From Methyloprofundus sp. (GTDB lineage Bacteria > Pseudomonadota > Gammaproteobacteria > Methylococcales > Methylomonadaceae), in assembly GCA_014859465.1 (NCBI GenBank), contig JACUUF010000001.1:94719-158718 (forward strand): a stretch of DNA of 64,000 bases, in the 5' to 3' direction. Both the position numbers and the translations under genes were made by a program. Within the stretch, counting starts at the first letter, position 1. Each line of letters starts with the position of its first letter. The notes under the pieces were generated by a model. The model had not been told where the DNA came from and made no database searches. It saw nothing but the letters and a program-made list of their open reading frames with translations. Shown here piece by piece: positions 49,987 to 59,089 of the stretch.

Positions 49987-51201
49987 TTAATAATTCATTC
50001 GAAACTGACGAAGTTCTCCATTCTCTTTAACAAGCATGGCTGATAATACTTTCTCCGTCATGGATCCATTCTCAAGTGACACAACGCTTTTTAAAGACTT
50101 ATCTGAAGATGGCAATCGATGGCCTCGTACAAGCTTATATCTATTTACCCCTGTATTGTAAAGGTGCTCGTATTGAGAGTCACAATCCTCACCAGGCTCA
50201 TCAAAGCCCATTATACAATGCGTCTTTAGCGTGCTTTTTAAGTCAAAACAATGAATATTAGCATGAAGACCTACCCAGTTATCATCCCTAGTCTTAAACG
50301 TGTAAAAGTGAGGCAAAGACTCTAAGAAATTAATAATCTTATACTGCTCTGACTTTGAACGCTTTAATAACGCTTCAATAGTCTCTTTTGAAGCCGTATC
50401 CTTTAGGCTGTTCAAGCCATGATCTTTTTGTAGGAAATAAGATTCAACCAATCTTTGCTCATGATTTCCTATTATAGGGAAAAAGAATCCGCCCTCCGTG
50501 CCGCTGATAATAAAGTCAAGCATCTGCAATGATTGCGTTCCTTTATTAACAAAATCGCCAAGCCACAATGTATTAAAATCCGGCTCCACTTCTTGAACAC
50601 TGCGCATTAAATTTAAAGCTGCATCAAAGTTACCATGCACATCGCCTACTACCAATAACGGCTTTTCTTTAGTATTAATGTGCCAGCGGCTCTTAAATTT
50701 TATCGGCTTTAAGGCGTTAGACTCTGAAATCACTCTATACGGAAGTTCTGAACTCAGAGAAAGTCGGCCAGCCATATTTTTGACAACACTATCCGGCACC
50801 TTTCTCTCTCTTTGAATATTCTGCTGAACAACTAAAGCGAGTGGCGTATCAAATATCAAAACCTCAACCGGCATCTTGTGCTTACGTGCCACCTCAGCCC
50901 ATCTTAATCGTGTTCGATCACTCAAAGCTGTCGAATCAATAAAGGTGGTTAAACCCTCTTTCATCCTAACGTCAAGCATAGCCAGAGTTAAATCAAAAAC
51001 AGCCTGATTAGCACTTTGATGGATACCTTCAAACCAACCTTCCTCTTCGGTGTGACGTGGATAAGTCCCAAGCAATTGCTCACGAATTGAATCCATGCTA
51101 ATGATCATTTCAGAAGGAATGTTGTTTCTCTTTAAGAAAGTGCTTTTTCCTGATCCAGGTAATCCTGATAAAATATAGAGTGTGTTTGTTTTTAAATGCA
51201 T
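49987..51201 (-). CDS. Polynucleotide kinase/phosphatase-like (Pnkp-type) enzyme
   Basis: 404 aa. N-terminal P-loop kinase (SGLPGSGKST, residues 12-21, then a lid with RERKVPD), followed by a calcineurin-type phosphoesterase with GDVHGN (about 190), WLGDFVNKG (about 220) and IGNHEQ (about 250). This kinase-plus-phosphatase order is that of bacterial Pnkp, which heals broken RNA ends (5' kinase, 3' or 2',3'-cyclic phosphatase). The ligase domain of full Pnkp is absent. Its nearness to 28 tRNA genes suggests tRNA repair. No tag. Confidence 0.8.
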   Translation of the reverse strand: MHLKTNTLYILSGLPGSGKSTFLKRNNIPSEMIISMDSIREQLLGTYPRHTEEEGWFEGIHQSANQAVFDLTLAMLDVRMKEGLTTFIDSTALSDRTRLRWAEVARKHKMPVEVLIFDTPLALVVQQNIQRERKVPDSVVKNMAGRLSLSSELPYRVISESNALKPIKFKSRWHINTKEKPLLVVGDVHGNFDAALNLMRSVQEVEPDFNTLWLGDFVNKGTQSLQMLDFIISGTEGGFFFPIIGNHEQRLVESYFLQKDHGLNSLKDTASKETIEALLKRSKSEQYKIINFLESLPHFYTFKTRDDNWVGLHANIHCFDLKSTLKTHCIMGFDEPGEDCDSQYEHLYNTGVNRYKLVRGHRLPSSDKSLKSVVSLENGSMTEKVLSAMLVKENGELRQFRMNY

Positions 51202-51220
51202 ATTAAATAAAAGTTAAAAC

Positions 51221-53746
51221 CTAATAATTATTCAACGACACTGAAAGCTCTGACAGAATATCATTCTGATAATCATCTACTTTCAACTTCTCGTACTCTT
51301 TCTTCATTATATCTGGAAGCTGATTACCCAGCCCTTCTTCATGAATGCGATCAACAAGTGCAATAAGATTCTCTTTAAAATCAGGACTATTAACGGCTTG
51401 CTTTAATCCTTCCTTTTCAACAGGATTGAAATCATTAATATTAGAGTTTTTAAAGGCTGAAACAAGGGCCACCATCCTCTCCGGGATAATGCTTAGAAAC
51501 AGCTCATTAAATCTATCAGAGGGAGTTTGCAAAAACTCCAAAACGGTATTTTTGCTTACAAAATCAGCAAACTGACCTTTTGATTTCAGGAGCAAGTCAT
51601 AACCAGGCCCTTTATTTTTGAAATCATGAGCAAGAACCTCTGAAAACAAATCATCCAAATCAACATCACATGAGTCAACAAATAAAGAAGAACGAAACAA
51701 ATTCTGTAGTACGGCCTTATCATCTTTACGGGTATGACGACTAAATGCATAAATCAAGCCTGGAACCTCTTGAAAAATACCTCTAAGCATAGATTTATAC
51801 TCGCCTACAAGGCACTTACGAATCTCAGTCTTTTCAATTTCACTACTGGCTTTTTCGGAAGTATAATTCTCAATATCAGGAACTCGAATCAGTCTTGAAA
51901 GACTACCTTTCTCCACCACTATAGACTCAAGCTTTCGCCTTAATTGGTCATAAAGATGGTTTGATAATGTCAATCTAATATCGGTATTGATTTCACTAAA
52001 AACAAGCCCCGTTAAAAGGCTTAAAGGTGTGACTTTCATGGATCGAGTCATTATATTTTTAATCCAATTTTCTCTAACTTTTTTAGTTGAGCCATTCTCC
52101 ATGAAAAACTTAGAATAGCTAACAGTCTTATTTACCGACTCCACGTTGAAGGAATTAAAACATTCCAGTTTAGAAGCCTCATTGCAAATTTTAGAAAACA
52201 GTTTTGAACCGATTCTCCTCTTAAGAGATTCTTTATTCTCAATAAGATAATCCGTCAAGGCTAATGCCATTTTTCTGTCCAAGTTAGCGCTAGTAAGTGT
52301 TAACCTATTAACCGATCTTATAGAAGAAAAACTCGAAAACAACTCATAAGCCAGCTCACTACTAGCCGATTCCATTAACCTAGATAATCCGTACTTCATT
52401 TGATCTTCTTTCAAAAATCCAAGCGCTTTGTAAGTCGCCGGGTTAACATCATGCTTCAACCAGAGACCAATTAAGGCTTCAATTTTTTTATGATCCAAGT
52501 TCACCGGAGTAATAGGCGTATTCAGATATACCTCACTAAAGCCTTCTTCACCAAGCTCAATATCCTTGGATATTAAATCCGTTTCAGAATCACGCTGAAG
52601 CTCTAGCCTTTTAACCATAATTGAACTATCTAATGACTGTTCCAAAAACTTCTGACTTGTTGAACCTAACAACGATTCTGTTACAGAAACCACCTCAAGC
52701 GCATTTGCTGAAACAGCTTGATCAAGAATAAATTTCTCAATGAATTCAGCCGCCTCATTCTCATTCTGCATTAATCCATCAATTAACACCTCATTAGCCT
52801 CAAAATCATAGATACCTTCATAACCTTCAATTCCTTGGCTCTTGATGCGTAGCTTGCTTTTTAAAGTTTCTGCAGGCACTTCGTGCTTCTTAGCTAGATA
52901 AATAACTTTTAACAAACTTCTAACGCCAATCCTATGGATCCTAAGGGCACCTCCTTCTTCTTCAAGATCCACACTTCCTAATAAGGACCCTATCCCACCA
53001 ATATTTTTACTAGCACCTATGTCATTAATTAAGTTCAAAAAATGCTCAAAGCGATTGGAAGAAATAAACCTAATTAAGTTGGGATCATTATCTAAAATCA
53101 AAGATAAATACGAAGCTAGACTAAAAGCCGCTTCTTCCTCGCTTAAAGGTTCTTTAAAGTCCAAAAAACCCATTGAAAAAAGATCTCTCACATCAATTTT
53201 ATATCCTGAATCAGATAGATTGACGCTAAAGAAGTTTGAATTAAACCCATAGGTGAAGCCGCTTTTTACATGATAATCCACAATCTGATCTCTACTCGAG
53301 AGCATGATATCTCTAACATCATTCTTTGAAAGACCTGTTGACTTATTCTGTAGTAGATAAATTACACTTCCATAGTTTCTATCATCCACTGGAATGTTTT
53401 TTATCATGCGTAACAAAGTGTCTTTATTCAAAACCGATGGATTTGAATTTATAAAACTAACGATCGTATCCAGTTCACCCTGAAGCATGCTTGACACTGT
53501 CTTTGCATCAAGCCCTCTATAAATAACATCAGTCAAAACCGGTTTAAATTCTTTAATATTCTGAAAGTAGGGCTGAATAATTCGAAAGAAATCAATAAAT
53601 GAACTCACCCCGCCGGCCCTTTCTCTGGATATATCAGAGGAAAGATCAACCGTTGATAACAAGGAAGCCGACTCCCTTACCTTGTCCTCTGGTGATTCGA
53701 GCCAATCAACAGCTTTAAGGTAGTTCAGAAATTCAGAAGTTGTCAT
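51221..53746 (-). CDS. Large unknown protein with tag YQNDILSEL, 841 aa
   Basis: The largest tagged protein: mostly helical, no domain recognised, no membrane segment. The tail helix PDIMKKEYEKLKVDD leads into YQNDILSEL with 7 residues after it. ATG 53746 lies 78 bp downstream of the RecD2-like gene, with AAAAGGAT before it, so the two are probably co-transcribed. Long helical composition could mean a solenoid scaffold. Confidence 0.75.
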   Translation of the reverse strand: MTTSEFLNYLKAVDWLESPEDKVRESASLLSTVDLSSDISRERAGGVSSFIDFFRIIQPYFQNIKEFKPVLTDVIYRGLDAKTVSSMLQGELDTIVSFINSNPSVLNKDTLLRMIKNIPVDDRNYGSVIYLLQNKSTGLSKNDVRDIMLSSRDQIVDYHVKSGFTYGFNSNFFSVNLSDSGYKIDVRDLFSMGFLDFKEPLSEEEAAFSLASYLSLILDNDPNLIRFISSNRFEHFLNLINDIGASKNIGGIGSLLGSVDLEEEGGALRIHRIGVRSLLKVIYLAKKHEVPAETLKSKLRIKSQGIEGYEGIYDFEANEVLIDGLMQNENEAAEFIEKFILDQAVSANALEVVSVTESLLGSTSQKFLEQSLDSSIMVKRLELQRDSETDLISKDIELGEEGFSEVYLNTPITPVNLDHKKIEALIGLWLKHDVNPATYKALGFLKEDQMKYGLSRLMESASSELAYELFSSFSSIRSVNRLTLTSANLDRKMALALTDYLIENKESLKRRIGSKLFSKICNEASKLECFNSFNVESVNKTVSYSKFFMENGSTKKVRENWIKNIMTRSMKVTPLSLLTGLVFSEINTDIRLTLSNHLYDQLRRKLESIVVEKGSLSRLIRVPDIENYTSEKASSEIEKTEIRKCLVGEYKSMLRGIFQEVPGLIYAFSRHTRKDDKAVLQNLFRSSLFVDSCDVDLDDLFSEVLAHDFKNKGPGYDLLLKSKGQFADFVSKNTVLEFLQTPSDRFNELFLSIIPERMVALVSAFKNSNINDFNPVEKEGLKQAVNSPDFKENLIALVDRIHEEGLGNQLPDIMKKEYEKLKVDDYQNDILSELSVSLNNY

Positions 53747-53824
53747 GATGTAAAATCCTTTTTTAGAAGCGGGTTAACAGTAATCAAAACCCATCTAGCG
53801 ATGGTCAAGCCTACCTTACGGTGG

Positions 53825-56209
53825 TCAAGCCCTAAGTGATTCAGCCATCTGAGCCAGCTCACCCATTGCCACTTCTTGCTCATAAGCTTGTCTACTGGCC
53901 TGCTCTTTGAACTGATAAAAATCAATAATTGTTTTACGCGTTTTCTCTTCATTGTTTTGACAAGCTTTCTCGAAGGCTTTTGAATCTGCATAAATAATAA
54001 GATTGTCTTTAGCACGGGTAATTCCGGTATACAAAAGCTTAGAGTTCATCATATAGGCATGAGACCAGTTGACCGGAAGAATGGCATTATTAAATTGAGC
54101 ACCCTGGCTTTTATGAATGGTCATGGCGAAACTTAAATCAACCATGCCTTTCATTACCTCATTTCTTGAGTAATCAGCGAAATAACCCTCTTCAGGGTAG
54201 TGAACATTAATCGTTTCATCTTCAATATTCACCGAATGAATATAACCAATCTGGCCATTCATGACGCGAGCCTTTGGTTTTGCATGCCCTGAGACCGGCA
54301 TATCTGCATTTTTTAAATGAATAACCGAGTCGTATTTAAAGAAGGTTTTTCCCAGTATATCAACCTTTTCATTCCCATCAAAAACCCGAGTCTGAACGGC
54401 GGACTGGATAACGTTATTCAGATTCTCAACGCCCACAATCCCCTTTTTCATCGCAACAAGAACCCGAACTTCACGCAAGTAATCTTTAACTAAAAAATCT
54501 TCCATGCTCGTGGCTTCGTTGATTTTTTTGGTTAAAAGATTCGTGACATCCAAGGCGATCGAGTTAGTCGCTCTTTCTTGGCTTTGAGCTACTCTTTCTT
54601 TATATTCTTTCTCCGGCAGGCTTCGTTTTAAATTAAAGCGATCAGGAAGGTCAGTCTCATGGAAAGTATAATCTGTCTTGCCTTCTGTGCTTTTGTAGCC
54701 GGCCGGCACTTTATTCTTCCTAACCTGATCAGCCAAGGTCAGGATATATGCATCCTCATCTTGGCGATGAACCTCCTGAAGTACTCGACCAGGTAAAAGA
54801 TTGTGAGAAATAATATCGTGATAAATATTACCCAATCCAACCGGTTCGATCTGACCCGGATCACCAAGAATTATTAACTTCGTCCGATTAAAATCAATAG
54901 CCTTAATTAAGGCGTACCACAAATCAAGATTCACCATTGAAGCCTCATCCATGATGATTAACTTCTGAGATAGTGGATTATCTTCATTGTGCTTAAATCG
55001 ACCATCTTCTTGACCAAGTAAGCTATGTATCGTTGATGAGTTATAGCCGGTTGCTTCTTTAATCCTATTTGATGCGACGCCAGATAGGGCACAACAAGCG
55101 ATATCATCATGAACCAACCCTTTCTGCGCCTTCAGCATTTCAATGGAAGCCTTGGCTACGGTCGACTTACCAGTACCGGCATAACCAGAAACCGTTACAA
55201 TGCTTGAATCAGAAAGGGTGCAAGAAATAGCCTCAAGCTGTGAGTCATCCGCCTTAAAGCCAAGAATGTTTTTAATACTTAACTTATCGTCACTACTTAG
55301 TCTTATGGGCAAGAACTGCCTCTTGTGATCTTCAAAAACAGATTTTAAAAACGTTTCTTTTTTATATATTTTAGAAAGTGTTAACCAGTTGTCATCCAAA
55401 AACTTCACATCTCCGATTTCAGACAACCACTTCATCGCCTTGCCAAAGAGCTCCTCACCAAGTAAGAATTGGCCATCCTCAGTATCGAGCAAATTTTTCG
55501 CTTGATAATAAAGAGATGACTGCTCAATTAAAGTATTTCCATTTTGATTAAAATCAGAGTCAATAGCGTACATCAACCCCTTTTTTAATCTCTCAGAGTG
55601 ATTTAAATCAATGCCAAGCTTTAAAGCAATGGCATCCGCTTCCTTAAATCCAATACCTTTTACTTCAGTTAGTTTATAAGGATCTTCTTGAATAACTTTA
55701 CGCGCCGCTTTCCCAAACTCTAAGTAGATATTTAAAACTTTTTTATTTGATATTCCATGCTGCTGAAGAAGCTTACTTAGCTCTCGAATGTCTTTATATT
55801 CAGTCCAAGCGCTTTCAATATTCTCAAGTGTTTTCTTCCCCACCCCTTTAATTTCAAGAAGCTCTTCCGGTGACTCTCTTAAAGCCTTATCCAGGGTTTC
55901 TTCATTGTATTTTCGAGAAATTAAAGAAGCTGCATTCTTTGTCAGTCCTTTTACCATGTTTCTCAAAAAGAAGACCATTTCATCTTCAAGAATATCGTAA
56001 GAAATAATATCTATTTGATCGCCAAACTTCTCAGAATAGCTTTTCTTACCCTCTAGACTTATTGATACTTTCTCAAGTGACATAGGGTCCTGCAGTAGTG
56101 TTCCTTTTACAACAAATTCACCGGAGTCCGTTGTTATGGCCATAATTGCAAAATAATCTTTTTTAAATATGACCTTCTTTACCTCACCTTTCAGGGTAAC
56201 GTGGCTCAT
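53825..56209 (-). CDS. recD2: RecD2/TraA-like DNA helicase, 794 aa
   Basis: Superfamily 1B helicase. An N-terminal OB-like domain, tandem helix-hairpin-helix motifs (LLEIKGVGKKTLENI and LTEVKGIGFKEAD), Walker A VSGYAGTGKSTVA near residue 340, Walker B IIMDEASM, and the C-terminal UvrD-like motif LLYTGITRAKDNL. These are RecD2 features (5'-3' helicase without RecBC). ATG 56209 is chosen over 56245 because GGAGAGG precedes it. The end (YEQEVAMGEL) only loosely recalls the tag and is not counted. Confidence 0.88.
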   Translation of the reverse strand: MSHVTLKGEVKKVIFKKDYFAIMAITTDSGEFVVKGTLLQDPMSLEKVSISLEGKKSYSEKFGDQIDIISYDILEDEMVFFLRNMVKGLTKNAASLISRKYNEETLDKALRESPEELLEIKGVGKKTLENIESAWTEYKDIRELSKLLQQHGISNKKVLNIYLEFGKAARKVIQEDPYKLTEVKGIGFKEADAIALKLGIDLNHSERLKKGLMYAIDSDFNQNGNTLIEQSSLYYQAKNLLDTEDGQFLLGEELFGKAMKWLSEIGDVKFLDDNWLTLSKIYKKETFLKSVFEDHKRQFLPIRLSSDDKLSIKNILGFKADDSQLEAISCTLSDSSIVTVSGYAGTGKSTVAKASIEMLKAQKGLVHDDIACCALSGVASNRIKEATGYNSSTIHSLLGQEDGRFKHNEDNPLSQKLIIMDEASMVNLDLWYALIKAIDFNRTKLIILGDPGQIEPVGLGNIYHDIISHNLLPGRVLQEVHRQDEDAYILTLADQVRKNKVPAGYKSTEGKTDYTFHETDLPDRFNLKRSLPEKEYKERVAQSQERATNSIALDVTNLLTKKINEATSMEDFLVKDYLREVRVLVAMKKGIVGVENLNNVIQSAVQTRVFDGNEKVDILGKTFFKYDSVIHLKNADMPVSGHAKPKARVMNGQIGYIHSVNIEDETINVHYPEEGYFADYSRNEVMKGMVDLSFAMTIHKSQGAQFNNAILPVNWSHAYMMNSKLLYTGITRAKDNLIIYADSKAFEKACQNNEEKTRKTIIDFYQFKEQASRQAYEQEVAMGELAQMAESLRA

Positions 56210-56294
56210 AAAACCTCTCCGATAAATTAATGTTATAATTAACATTATAACATCATTAAAATTGATAAATACCCACTATATACGAGAGCTTAAG

Positions 56295-56885
56295 ATGGAC
56301 ATGGTCAGGCTAAATCAAACACATGAGTTAAGACATCCATTTATTTTCAATCCGAACCATATTAAAGGACTAAAAATAAAGGACGCCAGCCCAAAAAAGG
56401 TAATACAAAACCACCCTGAATTAGAACCTATAATTAATCACTTATTTAGTCTTATCCCTAACCAAAAACATCTTTTGGTTGATATAAACCATACGGATTT
56501 TTCAAAGGAAAATTTAACCTGCAGAAATTCTGACTGGCATTTAGATGGAAGGATGATTGAAGATTTTCCAGAACACTATGCAATTTGGTCGGCTGGCGAA
56601 TTTAGGACGAAGTTTATGGATCAAGTAATACAGGCAAGTTCAGAAATGCTTGAGCTTACCAATCCTTTGTCAAGATTCAAGATTTTTCATGATCTTCTAG
56701 GTGAAGACCTTAAAAATGATGAGATGGGTTTTGAGGTGCCAGAAATGACACCGATAACTTATACAACATTTGACTTTCACAAGGGCCGTAAAGTAAAAAC
56801 TAGAACCGGTGATCGATTCTTTATTCGAGTCATGTCAAGCAATTACATAAGGCCTCGCCCACTTAGAAGGTTAGCGCAACACTAG
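56295..56885 (+). CDS. Possible 2OG-Fe(II)-like double-stranded beta-helix protein
   Basis: 196 aa. An HxD pair in SDWHLDGR (about residue 85), a later His in TYTTFDFHKGRK and an Arg in FFIRVMSSNY are spaced as the metal and co-substrate ligands of Fe(II)/2-oxoglutarate oxygenases or cupin-like proteins. The middle YAIWSAGEFRTKF block resembles phage homologues I recall. ATG 56295 has GAGAG upstream. Substrate unknown; assignment tentative. Confidence 0.4.
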   Translation: MDMVRLNQTHELRHPFIFNPNHIKGLKIKDASPKKVIQNHPELEPIINHLFSLIPNQKHLLVDINHTDFSKENLTCRNSDWHLDGRMIEDFPEHYAIWSAGEFRTKFMDQVIQASSEMLELTNPLSRFKIFHDLLGEDLKNDEMGFEVPEMTPITYTTFDFHKGRKVKTRTGDRFFIRVMSSNYIRPRPLRRLAQH

Positions 56886-56935
56886 TAGGATAAGGAGTCT
56901 TCACTAGGGGCTTTATAGGCTTTGTCATTTCGTAC

Positions 56936-57430
56936 TTATTGGCTCAGATTGGAGTGGGCTAAATCGGCTTGAAGTTCAGAGGTATAATCGGCAAGGGTTT
57001 TTGCTTCGAGTTCTAAGATCTTGCTCTCAATAAGCTGGGCAACATCATCGTAGTCATCCACTCTTGCCTTAGCTAATGCTGTTTCGCCATCATCATCTTT
57101 TAAGCCTAAGTCCGCACCCACTTCAATTAAGGCTTGCGCAATTTCAGCATTACCTTCCGTTGCCGCAAACATTAATACCGTCCAGCCCTCTTTATCTTGC
57201 ACATTGATATCCGCGCCTAATTCAATCAAGGCTTGAACAGCATCGGCATGGTTATTCATTGTCGACCGCATTAATGCCGTCCCACCATACTTGTCTTGCG
57301 TATTCAAACCGGCACCGGATTCAATAAGTTCTAAAGCCTGTTTTGAATGTTTGTTTTCCCAAGTCCACGGTTCAACAGCTTCCATTAATTTAATCAGTTC
57401 TTGGGTTTTCTGATTATCAATATTTTTCAC
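56936..57430 (-). CDS. Ankyrin protein with tag YTSELQADL, 164 aa
   Basis: Three consensus-like ankyrin repeats at residues 25-130 ('GTALMRSTMNNHADAVQALI', 'GWTVLMFAATEGNAEIAQAL'). A charged helix (KILELEAKTLAD) runs into the tag YTSELQADL, 7 residues from the end. It is more G+C-rich and closer to consensus than other ankyrins here, so it may be a recent arrival. The rightmost intact tagged gene. Confidence 0.85.
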   Translation of the reverse strand: MKNIDNQKTQELIKLMEAVEPWTWENKHSKQALELIESGAGLNTQDKYGGTALMRSTMNNHADAVQALIELGADINVQDKEGWTVLMFAATEGNAEIAQALIEVGADLGLKDDDGETALAKARVDDYDDVAQLIESKILELEAKTLADYTSELQADLAHSNLSQ

Positions 57431-57482
57431 AACGACACCTTAACTTTACAGTTAAATTAAAAAAAAGACCAGAAGGGCTTTT

Positions 57483-57746
57483 AAATTGATGTAAAACCAA
57501 AACTAGAACTAGGGCTCATCCTTTCTTCAGAGAGCTCATTCCCTTTCTGCGACACGGACTCATCAAGCAGTTTTACAGCCTCACTACACCCCTTGAGCCT
57601 ATCTAAAGCTTCAAGTAGCCCCTGAGAAAGAGCATCAACTCATCTTCATAAGTCAGGCCATCAGTTTTATTCGCATTTAATGCTCTCTGCTTAAGGGATG
57701 AATCTTTAATTTTATCCATATTTAAAAGTGATTTTTCCTTTCCCAT
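57483..57746 (-). pseudogene. Frameshifted small gene
   Basis: ATG 57746 (GGAG upstream) opens a frame (SLLNMDKIKDSSLKQRAL, then GLTYEDELM) that soon stops. A different frame continues with LSQGLLEALDRLKGCSEAVK and LDESVSQKGNELSEERM to TAA at 57483. A one-base indel near the CTCTTTCTC tract (about 57630) reconciles them into an 87-aa helical protein of unknown family. Confidence 0.5.
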
Positions 57747-57848
57747 GCGTCATCTCCATTGATTACTGGTAACTTTTAATACATATTAAAACATGCAGCC
57801 ATCTAAATACTTACAGATTTGATTTTTTTCCTGTAAAATTAAAATATT

Positions 57849-57956
57849 ATGAAAAACCCTTTAAAGAGCGACTCTATTCTACGGCTAGTCAAGTCGTTCG
57901 GTTGTGCGCGGTTCGTTTATGGAGCAACTGGAACGAAGATCTTAGCTTCGGCTTAA
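57849..57956 (+). other. Possible 35-aa frame or structured leader
   Basis: In a 320-bp gap (57747-58066) before the second recombinase. An ATG at 57849 opens a coding-like frame (KNPLKSDSILRLVKSFG, then ATGTKILASA), but no ribosome site is seen. The same stretch is GC-richer and foldable: TTCGTT/AACGAA at about 57913-57936 and AGCTTC-GGCTTAAGCC-GAAGCT just after. It could be an RNA, a leader or an attachment-site region. Confidence 0.3.
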
Positions 57957-58066
57957 GCCTAGGGAAGCTGTGTTGAATAAGGATGCCAGCATGTGCGACA
58001 TACCATTTAATCTGATACGAAGCCGCACAATAAAGAAATAGAAACAACATTAATTCAGGTATCAAA

Positions 58067-58972
58067 ATGGAAAACCCTGTTTCACTTTATTTATTAACCC
58101 TTGGTTCCAAAGTTAGTCGAACAAGTACTTTAAACAAATTAAACATGGTCGCCCAGAATCATGGATTTAAAGATGCTTACGAATACCCTTGGGAAGGTGT
58201 TAACTATGTCACTGTTTTAAATGTTATGGCTGACATGGAGTCAAGCAAGAAAAGCCATTCAACGATCAACGCCACCCTGTCTGCAATAAAAGGCGTGACC
58301 AAACAGTGCTGGATGACCAATAGGCTTGACGGTGATACTTTCTCCAGGATCAAAAACATAAAGCAAAAGAAAAGCGAAAGACTAAGCACCGGTCAAGCTG
58401 TATCGCACCCTGACGTGGAGGCTTTATTTAATACAATTGGGGACAGTTTAAAAGACGTGAGGGACGCTGCCATTCTAACCCTTGGCTTTGGAATGGGTCT
58501 CAGGCGGGAGGAGATCGCCCAATTAAAACTTCACCAGGTCAAAATTAAAGAGCAGACTGTAAGAGTGATTGGAAAGGGTAACAAAGAGCGCGAAGTACCA
58601 ATGGATAAGCGGTCATTCAAACTTCTTAATAAATGGATCGACTGCATTAAAAAGGAAAAATCTTTACAGAAAATTGAAGGCGAACACCTTTTTGGAAGAA
58701 TCAATAAAGCTCAGAGAATAGAGAACCTTAAAGGAATTGATAATTCAACTATATGGCGAGTCTTGAAATCTGTCGCCAAAAGATCCGGAGTCGATTTCGA
58801 CACTTTGCCTGCACCTCATGATATGCGCCGAACCCGGATAACAAAATGGCTGGATCTATCGGACGTCAGAACCGCTCAAAAACTAGCCGGGCACAACCAT
58901 GTTCAAACAACAATGGGTTACGATCGAGGCGATCTTACTGATAAGATGAGAGCGGTTCAAGATCAGGACTGA
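58067..58972 (+). CDS. Tyrosine recombinase (second), 301 aa
   Basis: Catalytic residues visible: Arg in GMGLRREE (about 150), Lys in GKGNKEREV, HDMRRTR (HxxR), AGHNHVQTT and the nucleophile Tyr in MGYDR. N-terminal core-binding domain present. More G+C-rich and clearly different from the recombinase at 13588, closer to integron- or phage-type integrases. Possible att or leader region lies at 57849-58060. No tag. Confidence 0.9.
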   Translation: MENPVSLYLLTLGSKVSRTSTLNKLNMVAQNHGFKDAYEYPWEGVNYVTVLNVMADMESSKKSHSTINATLSAIKGVTKQCWMTNRLDGDTFSRIKNIKQKKSERLSTGQAVSHPDVEALFNTIGDSLKDVRDAAILTLGFGMGLRREEIAQLKLHQVKIKEQTVRVIGKGNKEREVPMDKRSFKLLNKWIDCIKKEKSLQKIEGEHLFGRINKAQRIENLKGIDNSTIWRVLKSVAKRSGVDFDTLPAPHDMRRTRITKWLDLSDVRTAQKLAGHNHVQTTMGYDRGDLTDKMRAVQDQD

Positions 58973-59064
58973 CCTAACGCCTCGATCAATTCATCATTAA
59001 TTAGATCTCGACAAGATTCAATACTCAACTCTTCAAGCCCATTATAGATATCTAAAAGATTCAC
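58963..59064 (-). pseudogene. Orphan tail-tag fragment
   Basis: A 33-codon frame from GTG 59064 reads NLLDIYNGLEELSIES then CRDLINDEL, which fits the tail tag with Tyr replaced by Cys, and ends LIEALGQS. It overlaps the end of the recombinase gene. It looks like the last piece of a lost tagged gene. Confidence 0.4.
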
Positions 59065-59089
59065 CTACTTTGAGAATATGCAACCTTAT

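Noticed and set aside
53825..53860. Tail tag in the RecD2-like helicase (YEQEVAMGEL)
   Set aside because: The second hydrophobic is at +9 rather than +8 and the helicase belongs to a conserved family with variable ends.
53743..54015. 90-codon minus-strand frame between the 841-aa gene and the helicase
   Set aside because: Lies mostly inside the helicase gene in another frame and has unnatural composition.
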